The notes under the pieces: generated by a model
What the model saw: the letters and a program-made list of their open reading frames with translations, nothing else
Database searches by the model: none
What the model was told of the DNA's origin: nothing
Shown here: one piece after another, positions 1-11,261 of the stretch
Position numbering within the stretch: the first letter of the stretch is position 1
Layout: each line of letters starts with the position of its first letter
Source of the DNA: Lunularia cruciata
Taxonomy: Eukaryota > Streptophyta > Marchantiopsida > Lunulariales > Lunulariaceae
NCBI GenBank assembly: GCA_948567375.1
Contig: OX419760.1
Coordinates: 4,836,001 to 4,900,000 of the forward strand
DNA length: 64,000 nt
Direction of reading: 5' to 3'
Translations under genes and position numbers: made by a program

Positions 1-1195
1 AACTCAATGGTACCCATTGTACCAAAGTAAGGCCTAGGGCCTTTGGAGGCCTCATAAATCTCATTCATGTCCCACAACAATGGTGTGGACATGTCATCAC
101 TCTAGCCTCACTATCGAGAGCACACCAGAGCACCAACGCTCAAAATTTAGTGCACCTCACACAAACATTATGCACAAACAAGAAGCAAAGAATGGAGTGT
201 CCAATCACAAGAATGCTAAACAAAAACCTCTATCTCATAAATCAACACGGGACTGACTCTGCCACCATTTGGCATTAGACATAATTGGAATACCTATCTA
301 CTTCTTTAGCTATGAGGATCACCAAGGATCGGATCAAAGTTCTTCTTGCCAAAATTTGACATAAATCCATCACAATATCTAATGTAAAATCTGACCTAAA
401 TCTAACATAAATCCCTAAAAATGGCTGACCGCCAAATCCTCCACTAACTCTTCACTCAAGCCAAATTGGCAATAAGTTTTGTACAATCTCTAATTCGCGA
501 GGATGTGCTCCCAACTCCACCTTCAATTTTAGTTTTTGAGCTCAACTTGCAACAAATTGATACTAAGCTCAAAATCATAATTACCGCTTGAAAATTACTT
601 CTCCTTAGCTACAAATTTTGCCATCACTTCTGCACACACACTCTCTTAGGGAGATCTGAACTACTCAATTGAGACACCATGATCCACCAAGCTTGGAGAT
701 ACCACCAACATTGATAGTTCATGCACCCAATTTCCCCCTAACTCACTTCTTTGATGTAATTAGATCGTTTATAACTCAAATCAATTGAATTCAGTTCAAT
801 ACTTGATCTGATCCTCAGCAACTTGCCAACAACACTGCACCGATAACAGTCAAGCCACACCCACTCTAGCTAAGAGAATCCAGGTGACGCTCATCCGCTT
901 TCTGTCCATTCTAGCCAAAAACTCAAAGGCTCAACATCAGAGAAGTGAGCTCTCTGGAGCTACACATCCAAGGTATACTCTTGATTTTGACCTAGGTCTC
1001 GTCCCAAGGTCCCATTGATGGCACACCCAATGGTGCAGATGGTGCAAGTGATGGTGGGCCCCGCCATGAAGTCAGTACCCTAAACACAAATCTGACCATC
1101 AAAAAGTAGTCTATGAGTAACTGCCAAGATAACTCTAACTACTATTACTGGAACTCCAATGTCCGAGCAATCTAGATGCAACACTACAAATGGCA
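1..1195 (-). mobile_element. R2-family LTR-retroelement fragment, antisense
   Basis: The reverse complement of this stretch reads like positions 49018-50200 in the same order: a terminus TGTAGTGTTGCATC.. near 1195, then a shared block (TGGTCAGATTTGTGTTTAGGG, TTGCACCATCTGCACC, GAGAGCTCACTTCTCTGATG), ending with a TACCATTGAGTT segment at the window edge. Other copies start near 11262, 19717 and 49019. No intact reading frame is present. Copies 11262 and 49019 lead into gag-like frames, so this is most likely an LTR plus leader of a gypsy-type element. Identity was judged by eye. The element continues beyond position 1. Confidence 0.6.
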
Positions 1196-1655
1196 TGACA
1201 GTAAGAGGCAAGTTATGCACATCCGTTACTCCTGTCCATGTTAGTGTCCAATTATTTATCGCCTCATTTGACCTTTTTATTCCAATCATTTGGTAGGACA
1301 CTCATGAAGACTCTGGTAATTCACATGACTTTCTGATATTCATAATAAGAGTGACAATGAAAAGGATGTGGTACTACTAAGTGTGTGCTTGATGTCTTGG
1401 TTACAATGTTTGTTGTCCATATCTCCAAGCTCTATACTGCTATTCCTCTTCAAAAAATTTCTTCTTTCTTGTCAATGGACATGATATTCTTGCAGGCACT
1501 TCTAAATTTTTCTTATAGGGATGAACAATAGCATAAAAACTGGTGGTCAATCTATTAAAATAAAAACCAAATTTCATACATTGCTTCCATTTTTTGCTTC
1601 CTAACCTTTTGTACAACAGGCATGTCATAGAAAGTGCCATAATTTCACACACTAG
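1196..1655. other. Intergenic, no recognised feature
   Basis: Short frames are present on the minus strand, but none has a recognisable domain or start context. No RNA gene or repeat boundary was seen. Confidence 0.5.
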
Positions 1656-2090
1656 ATAGTGCTACTTCAAGTTTCATGGTTTCATGGTCCAAGATGATCA
1701 GGTGACAGTAGCGGATGTCGTGGTTATGAACACTACGCGAGGTACAGTTTCGGAGGGAGTGATTATTCATCCCCCTGGATGAGCGGCGAGTGCAGCAGCA
1801 GGTCACAAGGGCTCCAAAGTATAGGGGCATGCTGCAAGGTCACCTCTTTGTTCCTCTAGCCTTGGAGTTATATGGATTGATGTACACGGTGTTTGACACA
1901 TTTGTGAGGGAATGTGCAAAAGCTTATCATGTTAGGCGCCAGGGTATCACTCTCACTCTCATACTTTGTAGCATAGTTTAGACAGTGTGGTGTCCATTGC
2001 TTTCTAGAGGGCAGTGGCTGATGTAATCCATAGGAGAGCAATCACATTAGGTGATGTTTTATCGGATGCTCTAGCTGTTTGTAGACATTA
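1656..2090 (+). pseudogene. Non-LTR retrotransposon-like C-terminal relic
   Basis: In one frame the sequence reads a block with FVPLALELYG, then FVRECAKA, and further on, after frame changes, SIAF-RAVADVIHRRAI. This order resembles the C-terminal tail of some LINE-type polyproteins, where an FVPLxxExYG block is followed by a segment like RQRVSVALQRA. The region has at least one in-frame stop (1979-1981) and a frame shift between blocks. No RT palm motif is visible nearby, so only a 3' relic would remain. The assignment rests on recalled family patterns and could be wrong. Confidence 0.33.
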
Positions 2091-3515
2091 AGGCTTGCAT
2101 AGCTCGGATATCTTAGGTGCAGTAGGGCAGATTTCTCATAGTGACTCTATTGGGGCTTATCCTCATTTTACCTTTCTTGTCTCTCCCTTGTCCGGCTTGA
2201 TGGGGTCTTCCTATCCTTCCTTTTTTCTATGCATTTGCCTTTTCACTCCAAGTTCCATATGATGAATCATTGTAATTAATATGTGTTGCACAAGCCACCC
2301 AATTAGTACACCACACGTGTTACGACATGATATGCCTCGGTGCATTTTCTACATGTTTTCCTAAGCGGTTACCTACTTTCCATTTTCTACATGTCCATGG
2401 ATGATGATCTTAGTTTACAAAAAGATTGATATTTTTAGTATCTTCAATCAGTGATCAATCTACCCTCTACCCACGGTGTTGAGAAATCTAAAATGACTAA
2501 AGGGAATAGCTAGGGGTCACTTTGCCCTGATCCGCGCGCTAGCTATAATCTCACTTCGCTGATTGACTATATGTGTCGGTAATTCTTGACTTTGAATTCG
2601 AAATCACTTTCGGATGCTTGGAATCTGAAGACAAAATCTGTACAGTTGGGACCGAGTTATAAAACTCCACCAAAGCATTCCCATTCGCATATGATCCTTC
2701 CCTCCTTCACGATCTTTACAGCTTAGAGAAGTCCTTTTGCGTCACTCACAAACCCACTTTACAACAGGGGGTTTCAGATTATACTTTTTTGCCTACCCTT
2801 AGAAATCCGTACATAATTTTATGGGTAGAGTACCTATAGTTATAAATATTTTCTGGATAATAAAATCGTGATTTGAAGTTTGTTTATGGATTTCGTAAAC
2901 TTTAACGAGTGATTAATTGGAACACTATTTGACCCTTTTTACCTATAAAAATTTCTACAAAATTTTATGAGTAATTTACGAATAAAGTACCCAAAGTCAT
3001 AAATATGTTGCATGGGTAATCAAAATTGTGACAAGGAGCATTTTACTGTGGGGTTTTCTGTAAATCTTAATGGTGATCAATTAACACTAATTGGAGTATT
3101 GATTGAGGGGATTCAAATTTGAAGATCATAAGGCCATACATCACTTAGAGAGAGATCCAATACTTCTTAGTTTTGAATCAAAATCTGAGCTTCTTCCAAA
3201 GCATCCCATTCTCTAAGTCAGAGCTTTCCGATTTGAGACATTTTTCAAATGTCTCAAATCAAATGTCAGATATTCCTTTCAAGTCAAAAGTGAAAATTTT
3301 CAATCTAAAGGGGTATGATCTTAATGTAATTTTGGGATGCTAGCACTAGTATTTGCATTGTGCTCTGGATCAAAATTACAAAAGTATATTTGACAAGTGA
3401 GACAAAGACCCAAATGGACCTTGATGAATGCAGTTTTGTTATGGTGGTAGACAATTGGAGTAAAGATGAGGAAAATGAAGATGATACACTAGAACCATTG
3501 TTGAGGTGGTAGAAC
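2091..3515. other. Intergenic, no recognised feature
   Basis: AT-rich sequence without a convincing reading frame on either strand. Around 2800-3060 an imperfect internal repetition is visible: segments with 'aatttt atggg/gag ta...tac' and 'ataaatat..tg' recur about 180 bp apart. It is too degenerate to name. Confidence 0.45.
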
Positions 3516-4065
3516 TTTGCACACTATTCTAGATATGTGCAAAGGAACAAGTAATGAGCTTGCATTCGTTGACTTTGTGTTTAAATTCTTCATCGGATTG
3601 AATGATTTATCTTTTCATGCTTTAGTAGATGCCATTAAAGATCATCCTATGTTTAAAACTACTTCAAATAGACATGCAAGTAGATCTCACTTTAGATAGG
3701 TTTGAGAACCATGGGATATCAATTTGGCAATCAATAGCCAAATATTTGATATATGAGGTACTAGTATAGGATCAACTATTAGATTCACTGAGCAAATTAT
3801 GACTGAAATTGTATCCGTCCTTTGGAAGGAGATGAAATGGTCTGATAGTGAGGAGAGAGGATGGATTTCTTTAGTATTTGCAAAAAAAGTTTTCTTGGGT
3901 GTATGGGATTAGTGGATAACATGCTTTTTCCCTTGGCTCAAAGACCAACAATAGATGGGGATTATATTCCACAAATGGGCAAGTCATCTGCAATGATAAG
4001 ATTATAATACACTTTGCTAGAAGTAAAGGTTTTTTTGGTTGGTTGAAACATGGATTTTAGGTAGA
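3516..4065 (+). pseudogene. PIF/Harbinger-type transposase pseudogene
   Basis: Translated fragments in shifting frames recall plant and fungal Harbinger (DDE superfamily) transposases. In order they are LSFHALVDAIKDHPMF (about 3602-3650), TIRFTEQIMTEIVSVLW then MKWSDSEERGWIS (about 3770-3865), and KKSFLGCMGLVDNMLFPLAQ followed by RPTIDGDY (about 3885-3965). The last block matches the family signature around the first catalytic aspartate, normally GcvGxvDGtxfPLaqRP. Here the Asp is kept but the following Gly-Thr has become Asn-Met. Stops and frameshifts interrupt the frame, and the downstream Asp and Glu of the triad were not found. It is a dead copy; terminal inverted repeats were not identified. 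Confidence 0.55.
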
Positions 4066-5240
4066 AACTCACCAGCTCATCTAACTAGATGATCCAAGTT
4101 AAGTAATACATTTTGATATGTAGAATATATTCTTCTCCTTATTTTATCATAATATAAATGATATAAGAGACTCAACATAACTCCAGTTTTATTTTAAAAG
4201 GAAGTTTGCATCTCTACTTACATGAGTTGTACAAATACTAAAAACTAACGTACAGAATCCTCTAAACATAAGAATACTGATCTCTTTATGTGACCGGCAA
4301 AATTTTTTTCTTGCTTGAGATTTTCATTTGATGAGATTATAGTATACAAGAGATAAATTTACAAAAAATGTAAAACTATAAATAAAAATGAGCTTTTTAT
4401 ATAGGTCAAGGCGAAAAAAAGGCTTATAGTTATTTGTGGTCATATTAGAACCTAAGCAATATTACTTTTAGCTCTTGGTGAGGCCTGTTTGACTTCAATT
4501 ATTCTTTAAGAAATTTCGAAGCATACTAAGATATGTGATATCTGAGGTAATAAAAGCTGTCGGTTAATATCAATTTACTTTACATAAATTTGCTAGTTAG
4601 CTCGTGATATCTTAGAGTGTGTAAATTTGTGCGTCAAAGATTGGATGGAGTGTAGTACAGTTGACTTGCAAAAATTTACTTAATCCAGCTCGCCCATAAT
4701 ATCAATAATAACAAGCAGCATGTGGCTGGACTTTACAAGCATAATTATATATTATAAAACCATGGATTAATTCAAGTATTTTCTTGGAGTTTTAAGAATT
4801 ACAACTTAAAAAATTTAGTACATGAAAAGCATCAATGTTGAGCTCTTACAGGTGATAAGTTTGAAGGGACTTACTTGGTTGCGACTCGTGTTAACGATTT
4901 TGGTTGTAATGAATTCGTGTTCACCATATCAAACAAAGTACATTGGATAACGAATAGTTTATGAATAACGAAGATTCATTCTCTTATATCTAATTATACT
5001 TTTACTAGTACTAACTATTTACTATTATACCAACCCTCACCTTCCGAGGAAGTGCTGACAGCCATTTTACTATATCTACTATATATGACTATACTTTATT
5101 ATAATTAACTATATATCACTGCATCTACCCTCACCTCTCGGAGGAAGCGGTGACAGGTCCAACTTCCGTTCAAGTTGAACATAGAAATTAGTAAATCGTA
5201 GGATTTGAACCGCTGAATCTCGAATGGCATCTCTAGATCT
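4066..5240. other. AT-rich intergenic DNA downstream of the P450
   Basis: No gene was recognised. A GC-richer motif of about 28 bp is present twice in direct order, near 5033-5062 (CCCTCACCTTCCGAGGAAG) and 5127-5156 (CCCTCACCTCTCGGAGGAAG), separated by TA-rich DNA. Close to it, at 5191-5201, is an 11-bp antisense sequence that looks like a tRNA B box, without a matching A box. This may be a small degenerate repeat element just beyond the P450 stop codon. Confidence 0.4.
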
Positions 5241-7213
5241 CTAGATAGTCATGTTCTCCTTGACATACACATGTGAAGATAAACGAGGACGCACGACAAC
5301 TTGAAGTGGATCCACCCTACAGATTGCACCACCACTTCTCTCTTCCATTCCCAGCTCTTGGGGACTTATGGAATTTGAGAGAGAGATATCACAAGTGTGA
5401 AGAAGCTGGGCTAAAATGTATTCTATTGTGAGCAAGCCCAAGTTGTATCCTGGACACATTCTCCTTCCAGCACCGAAAGGGAGTAGCTGAAAGTGCTGAC
5501 CTTTGGGATCAATGGAACTTCCCATGAACCTGTCAGGATTGAAGTCTAAAGGGTTATCCCACACTCGAGGGTCTCTACCAATGGCGTAAACATTGACGAA
5601 CACTGTCGTCTTGGCTGGAACGATATACCCAGCTACTGTGGTGGTCACATCTGTATAATGTGGTATTAACATTGGGACAACAGGGTGCAGCCGGAAGACC
5701 TCTTTAACCACGGCTTTAAGGTAGGGGAGGGCCGGAAGATCCTCCTCTTCCACTAGCCTTTCCTTCCCGACAACGTCGTCGATTTCTTTCTGTGCTCTCT
5801 GTAGCACATGCGGATGTCGGAGGAGCTCGGATAACGCCCATGATATCGAACTTGAGGTCGTTGATGAAGACGCTACAATCACGTCCTACCCACATAAACA
5901 TCCATAACAACGTTGGTAGATATATGAGTGCTTACCACGTGTGCATGCAAGTATAGCATGCATAGCATGTGTAGTAGTGTACGTTTCACTGCTGAGGCAC
6001 TAACAGACACCTGATATAGTTCGGTTCGGTTGATTCAGAGTGGAATTACCCCATCCATGGCGTGTCTCGTACCTGAATAGCAGCTTTGATCAAGTCATCC
6101 GAAACAGGAAATTGCCCCTCTTCTTGCTTTTTCAAGAAAACATCCACAATATCCTGCTCGGAAGGGCTTTTATCTTTGCGTCTACCATCGGCGTTGCGAT
6201 GATCAGCTAAAATACCGCTGTAGAATACATCGAGGTTGGTCGCTAGTTTTTGCCAACGCGCTTTAGCTCTGAAATCCAAGAAACTCAAGGCCGGAAACAG
6301 TTCTCCAAGCATAAAAAAGCTTGTAGTGAGTACTTCATGCATCAAAGACACATACACGTCAGCTCCAATTGCTACATCTTTACGTTTTGCACCGTAAAAT
6401 CTTTTCTTGAAGCAAAACTGAGTAGTTTGATTGAAGATCAATTCTGTTATCTTCTGATCGATGTCGACGGGCTCACCCTCTGAGCCTTCAGCCAGAATAC
6501 TTTCTAGTGAGTAGATAAGTTCTTCTCTCCTGATACTCTACACAGTAAAATCACGCGGGTGTAATGAGATGTCTGAGATGGAATCATGCAGTGACAATCA
6601 GGCCTCAATTGTAGAATTTTGTAGAGGTGACAACTTAACGACATTGGAGCGTCTTACAGGTATAAACCTCGCTATTTACATCGTGCCCGGTACAATCAAG
6701 ATAGAAATGATCAACATGTCGAATGAGAAAATATGATGATACCTGAGCTTGTGCAATTCGCTTGGCAGAAACGAATTCCATGGAAATGGTTTTGCGCAAG
6801 AATCGCCATGTTTCACCATTAGATAGTGAAGTCGACTTATTTCCGTAGGCCAAGATTTCTCCCCCAATAAGTTGTGGGCGAGTAGCAAACAGATGATCTT
6901 GAGTCTGGAGAATCTCCCTCGCTGAATCAGGAGTCGATACAACTACTGCTGAAACTAGACCAATTTTCAGCAACATAACGTCCCCATATTTTTTAGCCAG
7001 TTTTGCAATAGACTGGTGAGGAAGAGTACTAAGCAAGTGCATGTTCCCAATCACGGGCAATTTTGGAGGACTAGGCGGATAATGGAGCTTCTCGTGGCCA
7101 TTGAACATTCTCAGCAATTGCTTCAAAATCAGAATTCCTATAACTGCGATCCATGCCGTTCTGGATGAGAAGGTATTGAGTATGCTCCAGTCTTCGACGT
7201 ATGTTTCTCCCAT
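5241..7213 (-). CDS. Cytochrome P450 monooxygenase, CYP71-clan type, three exons
   Basis: This is a haem-thiolate monooxygenase, probably ER-anchored and served by NADPH-P450 reductase; its substrate is unknown. Exons are 6743-7213, 6073-6537 and 5241-5885. Introns are 6538-6742 and 5886-6072, both GT..AG and phase 0, giving 526 residues ending in TAG. The ATG at 7213 is followed by a membrane anchor (about residues 19-34) and the proline hinge YPPSPPKLP (45-53). The C-helix WxxxR is W136-R140. The I-helix reads ASSSTTS (317-323), with Ser in place of the usual acidic residue before Thr. ExxR is E374-R377, the PERF-like motif is FNPDRF (about 427-432), and the haem loop FGAGRRMCPG has C456. 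All hallmark motifs lie in order and no stop interrupts the spliced frame. An in-frame upstream ATG at 7315 would add 34 residues, but 7213 gives the usual spacing to the anchor. Adjacent DNA is repeats, so neighbours say nothing about pathway. Family-level assignment is inference. Confidence 0.88.
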
Positions 7214-7820
7214 TCTGCAGCTGATTGTAGTGATCTGTAGGCAGGAATGAAATTGATGTGAACACCTGGTAAAATTAGCCCCTCTTGATGAGAAGCAAAT
7301 CTGAAAATGACACAAAGCGTTAGTGGTGGTTGCAAACTTATAGCCAAAGGAAAAGTTTTTGTCGCTTCTGGTTCTAGTCAGTCACGGTTGTTTTAAGTTG
7401 CCCCAAAATTCTCGCAGTCTTACCTTATCATAAGTTACTTTTATGATTTAACTTTCTACACCACGTATTCTACAGAACTGGCCCGCTGGTTCTAGCCCGA
7501 CACAGTTTAACCATTGCTGCGTGACACGTTGGAGTTTACCGAGTCACTTCGGTATTCTTGAACATTTGAACAGATATTCGGTACGAGGAATACTGTCCTA
7601 CTTCAGCACCTCTTGAGACATTGATGATGTCGTGTATGCTTCCTCGTATGTTCGTTATCTATATCATAGTCTGACCACTTCTTTCTAGTGTGTAGTATAC
7701 TGGAACTCATTCGTTCATAGAACATGATGTGATAACATTATGCAGTCCCGTTACATTTCGCTCAAGCCTATCCATTATCCATTGGTTGCCTTTGCTGCTT
7801 CGTAAATGCTCTGCATTGCC
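7214..7820. other. Upstream region of the P450 gene
   Basis: This should contain the promoter of the minus-strand P450. I see no TATA box or regulatory motif that I can defend. Short frames here overlap the P450 start and have no family resemblance. Confidence 0.4.
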
Positions 7821-8060
7821 CGCTTCTTTCTCATATGAATGTTGTTGACGTTCGGTACGCATATTAAACAGGAAATGTGTCAATTTGCAGGGTTCGCTTC
7901 TTTCTCACATCAATCTTGCTGATGTTCACTATGCATGTTACATACGAAATGTATCAAATTTGACTTCTGCTTTTGGAAGATTTCGTTGGTGTTACACATG
8001 TTATACACAGAAGAAATTGTTCACTGTACATGTTACGCAGGGAAAGTATCAATTTTCGCT
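7821..8060. repeat. Imperfect tandem repeat, period about 74 bp
   Basis: CGCTTCTTTCTCATATGAAT at 7821 recurs as CGCTTCTTTCTCACATCAAT at 7895. The two units keep the same order: GTT/CTTG-TGACGTTC, GC-ATATTA/GTTACA, GGAAATGTGTCAATTT / GAAATGTATCAAATTT. A third, more diverged unit runs from about 7970 to 8060 (ACATGTTA..GGGAAAGTATCAATTTTC). It is non-coding and lies upstream of the P450. Confidence 0.6.
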
Positions 8061-9190
8061 TGTGTTCTCTAATGATTCCGTTGGTGTTGTAATTGCAGTC
8101 TGGATTTTCACTGCTTGTATCTTCCATATGCATGCAATATGCTATATACTAACTGGGTCCTGGATCCCCATGAAACTGCTTTTCTTCGCATTTTCCAATA
8201 ACCAGTAAATGGGTAATTGTTGGCACCAAGAGTCTGGAAGTCGCGCGTCAACTGGGCCGAACTGCAAGCATTCTGTTCAGAACATAAATCCTTCAGGCAA
8301 AACTCACTTGCACTTTTAGATGCATCGTCAGGTTGCATCTACCTTCAATCTACAGTAAGCTCCTAATGTAGTTCTCGCCAACCACGGCCTGCATCGTCGC
8401 ACTCTTGTTTCTGTCACCCTCTGACTTGGAATCGTACGGATAGTATCGTATATCATATCTCCGTCCAAACTGTGCACAATAGAGCTTGTCGTCTCCGGTT
8501 GCAGTATCCGGAGATTTACTTATCCCACTTTACTTAAGAGATTAACGTACTCTTCTTTTCTATACCGTGTTGTTAAAGACTAGGCGTCGCAACATAAAAA
8601 TAAATTGTTTCAACACTCTTGAATGTCAGTATTATATGACTCGTTTGATCTTTTCAATCTTTGACGAATTCAAGAATGTATATATATAGACGTTGATGAA
8701 CTCTTTGCTTCAACCACCGTTGAATGTTTCTTCTCCAATTGCAACATGATATCACTAAGCAAGAAGAAAAAATTATTGTCTCGGTTTTACGTTTTAGCCT
8801 CCCTCGATTTTAGATTGTTTTTCAATTCTCTCTTCCGCGCAGAATAGAGGTATATGCAGTAAGTCTTAGCACCTAAGAAATCCAGCTGTGCTTACTAATC
8901 AGGTTTTACACCGAAACTCTTTCTCAAAATTTTGTGTAAAGACTCGGACTAAAACCCCTTCGCTTTAAATTGAGAAATTTAATCCACCCTTATGGATTTC
9001 TACCAACATTAATTACGGTTTTTTGGATTAAACAATTCTAGATCTTACAGCTATCACCAGGCTCAAAAGAACGGTGGTGAAAGGGGGCTTCGGACCATCT
9101 AAAGCCAAAGAAGAGGCGCCTGCCCGAAAACAAGAAGGATGGGAAAGACCCATGGGAAAGAAGCCAAAAGAACACGAAGTGCCTTCTTCC
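8061..9190. other. Intergenic, no recognised feature
   Basis: No gene family is recognisable on either strand. The part near 9060-9180 is more GC-rich than its surroundings and runs straight into the tRNA-like relic, so it may belong to the same organelle-derived insertion, but no gene could be identified in it. Confidence 0.4.
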
Positions 9191-9200
9191 CGTGCGCAGA

Positions 9201-9273
9201 CCAGCAATTTAGATTTGAGCCTGCGACTTTCAATTTAGAAGTTTAGTGCTCTATCCAACTGAGCTCGGCGCTG
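9201..9273 (-). tRNA. tRNA-Arg(UCU)-like pseudogene
   Basis: The reverse complement has a good D arm (GCTC AGTTGGATA GAGC) and an anticodon loop CTTCTAA giving anticodon UCU. A T-arm 5' half (GCAGG) and loop CTCAAAT follow. The anticodon stem has mismatches, the 3' half of the T stem is lost (CTAAA instead of pairing with GCAGG), and the acceptor ends do not pair. It is therefore a relic, not a working gene. A UCU tRNA-Arg of this shape is known from mitochondria of seed-free plants, and the 100-bp repeat at 9665-9765 is shared with the mitochondrial-type block at 39.8 kb. A nuclear tRNA pseudogene is the alternative. Confidence 0.5.
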
Positions 9274-9660
9274 AAGGTGGCCATAACTTATGCAGTTGTC
9301 AATCGTGTGTCACGTGGATCCCTTTGGCACTCTGAATATCTGATAGCAAATTGTCGCTTGTTTATCTGTTTATAGTTGACTGTTCCATGCATCACAAAAA
9401 GCTATTGGAAATACTGATATCAAATTTCCTCTTTGACTCTCCCTCTTGACTTTGCGCCGTTAACCAGCACAGCAAATGCTGAACTATCCATAGTTTGACG
9501 TGCATTTTGTCAAACTGTGGATAAGTTCACTCTTTTTTTTCATATTCTCGTAACCAACATCATCGTCAAACATTCCCATCCTCATCAATAACCAACATTC
9601 TCGTAAAATTATTCAGGCGCTATGCCCATGCACTAGAATTACTAATTACAAAAATTAACC
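9274..9660. other. No recognised feature
   Basis: No gene recognised. The motif TAACCAACAT(C/T)...TCGTAA occurs twice near 9550-9605. Confidence 0.4.
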
Positions 9661-9664
9661 TGTC

Positions 9665-9765
9665 CGCGACTTTGACCCAAAAACATATCTCGATTTCTTT
9701 GGACTTCAGCTCTCGACTCACGGGAGAGACCCGGGGTGCCCCAGTAGTCGGAGAGGGCCGCCGGC
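9665..9765 (-). repeat. Organelle-like 100-bp repeat shared with 39.8 kb
   Basis: The reverse complement contains CTCCGTCAAGCGGAGCCGG, CTCTCCGACT, CCCCGGGTCTCTCCCGTG and AAGTCCAAAGAAAT in that order. Positions 39785-39875 carry CTCCGTCAAGTGGAGCCGG, CTCTCCGGCT, CTCCGGGCTTCTCTCGTG and AAGTCAAAGAAAAT. The CTCC..GGAG part can form a small hairpin. Both copies have a tRNA relic nearby, and the 39.8-kb copy sits in the mitochondrial-type block. A common organelle origin is inferred. Confidence 0.6.
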
Positions 9766-9869
9766 TCCGCTTGACGGAGGTTACTACGAGAGTGAGATCA
9801 TTTAAAAAAATATTCACAAGCATAAGCTTCGCTTGGTAATAAGCTTGGCAATCTTGCACGTCAAGTCCA

Positions 9870-11261
9870 AGAGCTGTAATAGAGCATAGGAACTAGAATG
9901 CTTGAGTTTGGGTTCAATTCAGAAATCTATCTCTTTCAAACCCTTTCTTCATCAAGCTTCAGATTATACATTACAATCACTTCGATGGTAATAAATTTTG
10001 GTTTTAAGTTCATGATGTTAGTGAAGGTGAAACTAACTTCATGATGCTATTATCTTCCCTATGTTTACTGATGAACAGTCTAGCATTAAGCTATTTATGT
10101 CCTTTTGTAAAAGAAGAGTGATTAAAAATCTTGCTGAAGGCTTTGAGGGTGGACTTTAGAGGTGCACAAGTCAAAAGGAAGAATTACCAATTATCCAAAG
10201 TATAAGAAATTGGTTCCCACCATGTTAAGTCTGGGGTATCGAATGTTTGGGAAGTTCAAAAGGGGAGAGTAAAATCATATGGGGAGAAAAGATCACCATT
10301 AAAGTGAGGAGAAAAAAGCTACAATATAAAGGCATAAAATATGATATTTTAGTGATTTATGCCCAAGATATGATCAATTGAAAGAAGGGGACCTAATCTA
10401 TACCCAAGTAAAAATTTTGGAGGATTCTGGGAGTTCTAAAATAGCTTTTCATTATTTTTTAATAGGGTCAAAGAGTTTTTGTTATGCTATAGTTAATAAA
10501 CACAACATTTAAATTAATTTAAACCCAATATAACCAATTGAAGTCGTAGAACTTGAAACCAACATGTACTTTGAGTGGTGATTATGATCAGGTTTGGAGC
10601 CTTGACTAATCTCAAGCTTTTTTTTGAATCAGCATGTAAAATTTGGGAAAATTGTTAGTTGATAGATCTTGTACCTTTGTGTAAGATTTGGTATGAAGTT
10701 ACTCAAATAGAAAAATCAAGGTCTTGGATCAAGTACACTTAAAACTCAAATGTTAGCACAACTTGGGAATTTATCCACACCTAACGGTTGGTTAAGAATT
10801 AAGAAACCAAACTTCACAAAAGTTTAGACAAGAATATGAAGGACTATTTGTTAATTCTTGTCAACTTTCAATCAATGAGATCTCTTACAAGCAATGAGAT
10901 CTCTTACATCAAAAGTCAATCAAATCAATGTTATAAGTGCCAATAATGTTGTTCTAATTACACTTAAAAATGATTACAAAGTTTCCCATTTGGGATCATG
11001 GTTGAAAATATTTCAGTTTGTTGAACTGTTCTTGATCTTACTTGAGCAAAAAAATTCACAAAAGTTTGTCATGAACCAAGAGTAAAACTTTGATAAGAGG
11101 TTGGAAGTAAGGTTTGAAACACAAAAGTAAGGTTAAGTTCATGACATTGTTAGATTGAGAAATGATGCTTATCCTTGGAAATCTTATCTTGCAAGCTATT
11201 CTATGAGTCCTATAATGCTCAATTTGGAGCTATAGCTAGAAATTTATTATATTCCAAGTGT
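9870..11261 (+). mobile_element. R3 repeat, copy 1 (non-coding)
   Basis: The sequence parallels 20600-21600 in order: a CAAGCTTCAGATT.TACA block near 9953 against 20664, then GAGAAAAGATCACC.., ATATGATCAATTG.., AGGTCTTGGATCAAGTA.AC (10720 against 21424) and GGAATT.ATCCAC (10769 against 21479). It carries no long reading frame. It ends where the R2 repeat starts. Its class is unknown; an LTR-element leader or a non-autonomous element is possible. Confidence 0.45.

Noticed and set aside
5185-5215. tRNA gene (GGTTCAAATCC on the minus strand)
   Set aside because: Only a B-box-like sequence; no A box or cloverleaf could be built around it.
7885-8208. 107-codon plus-strand gene
   Set aside because: Overlaps the 74-bp tandem repeat; no domain, no start context.
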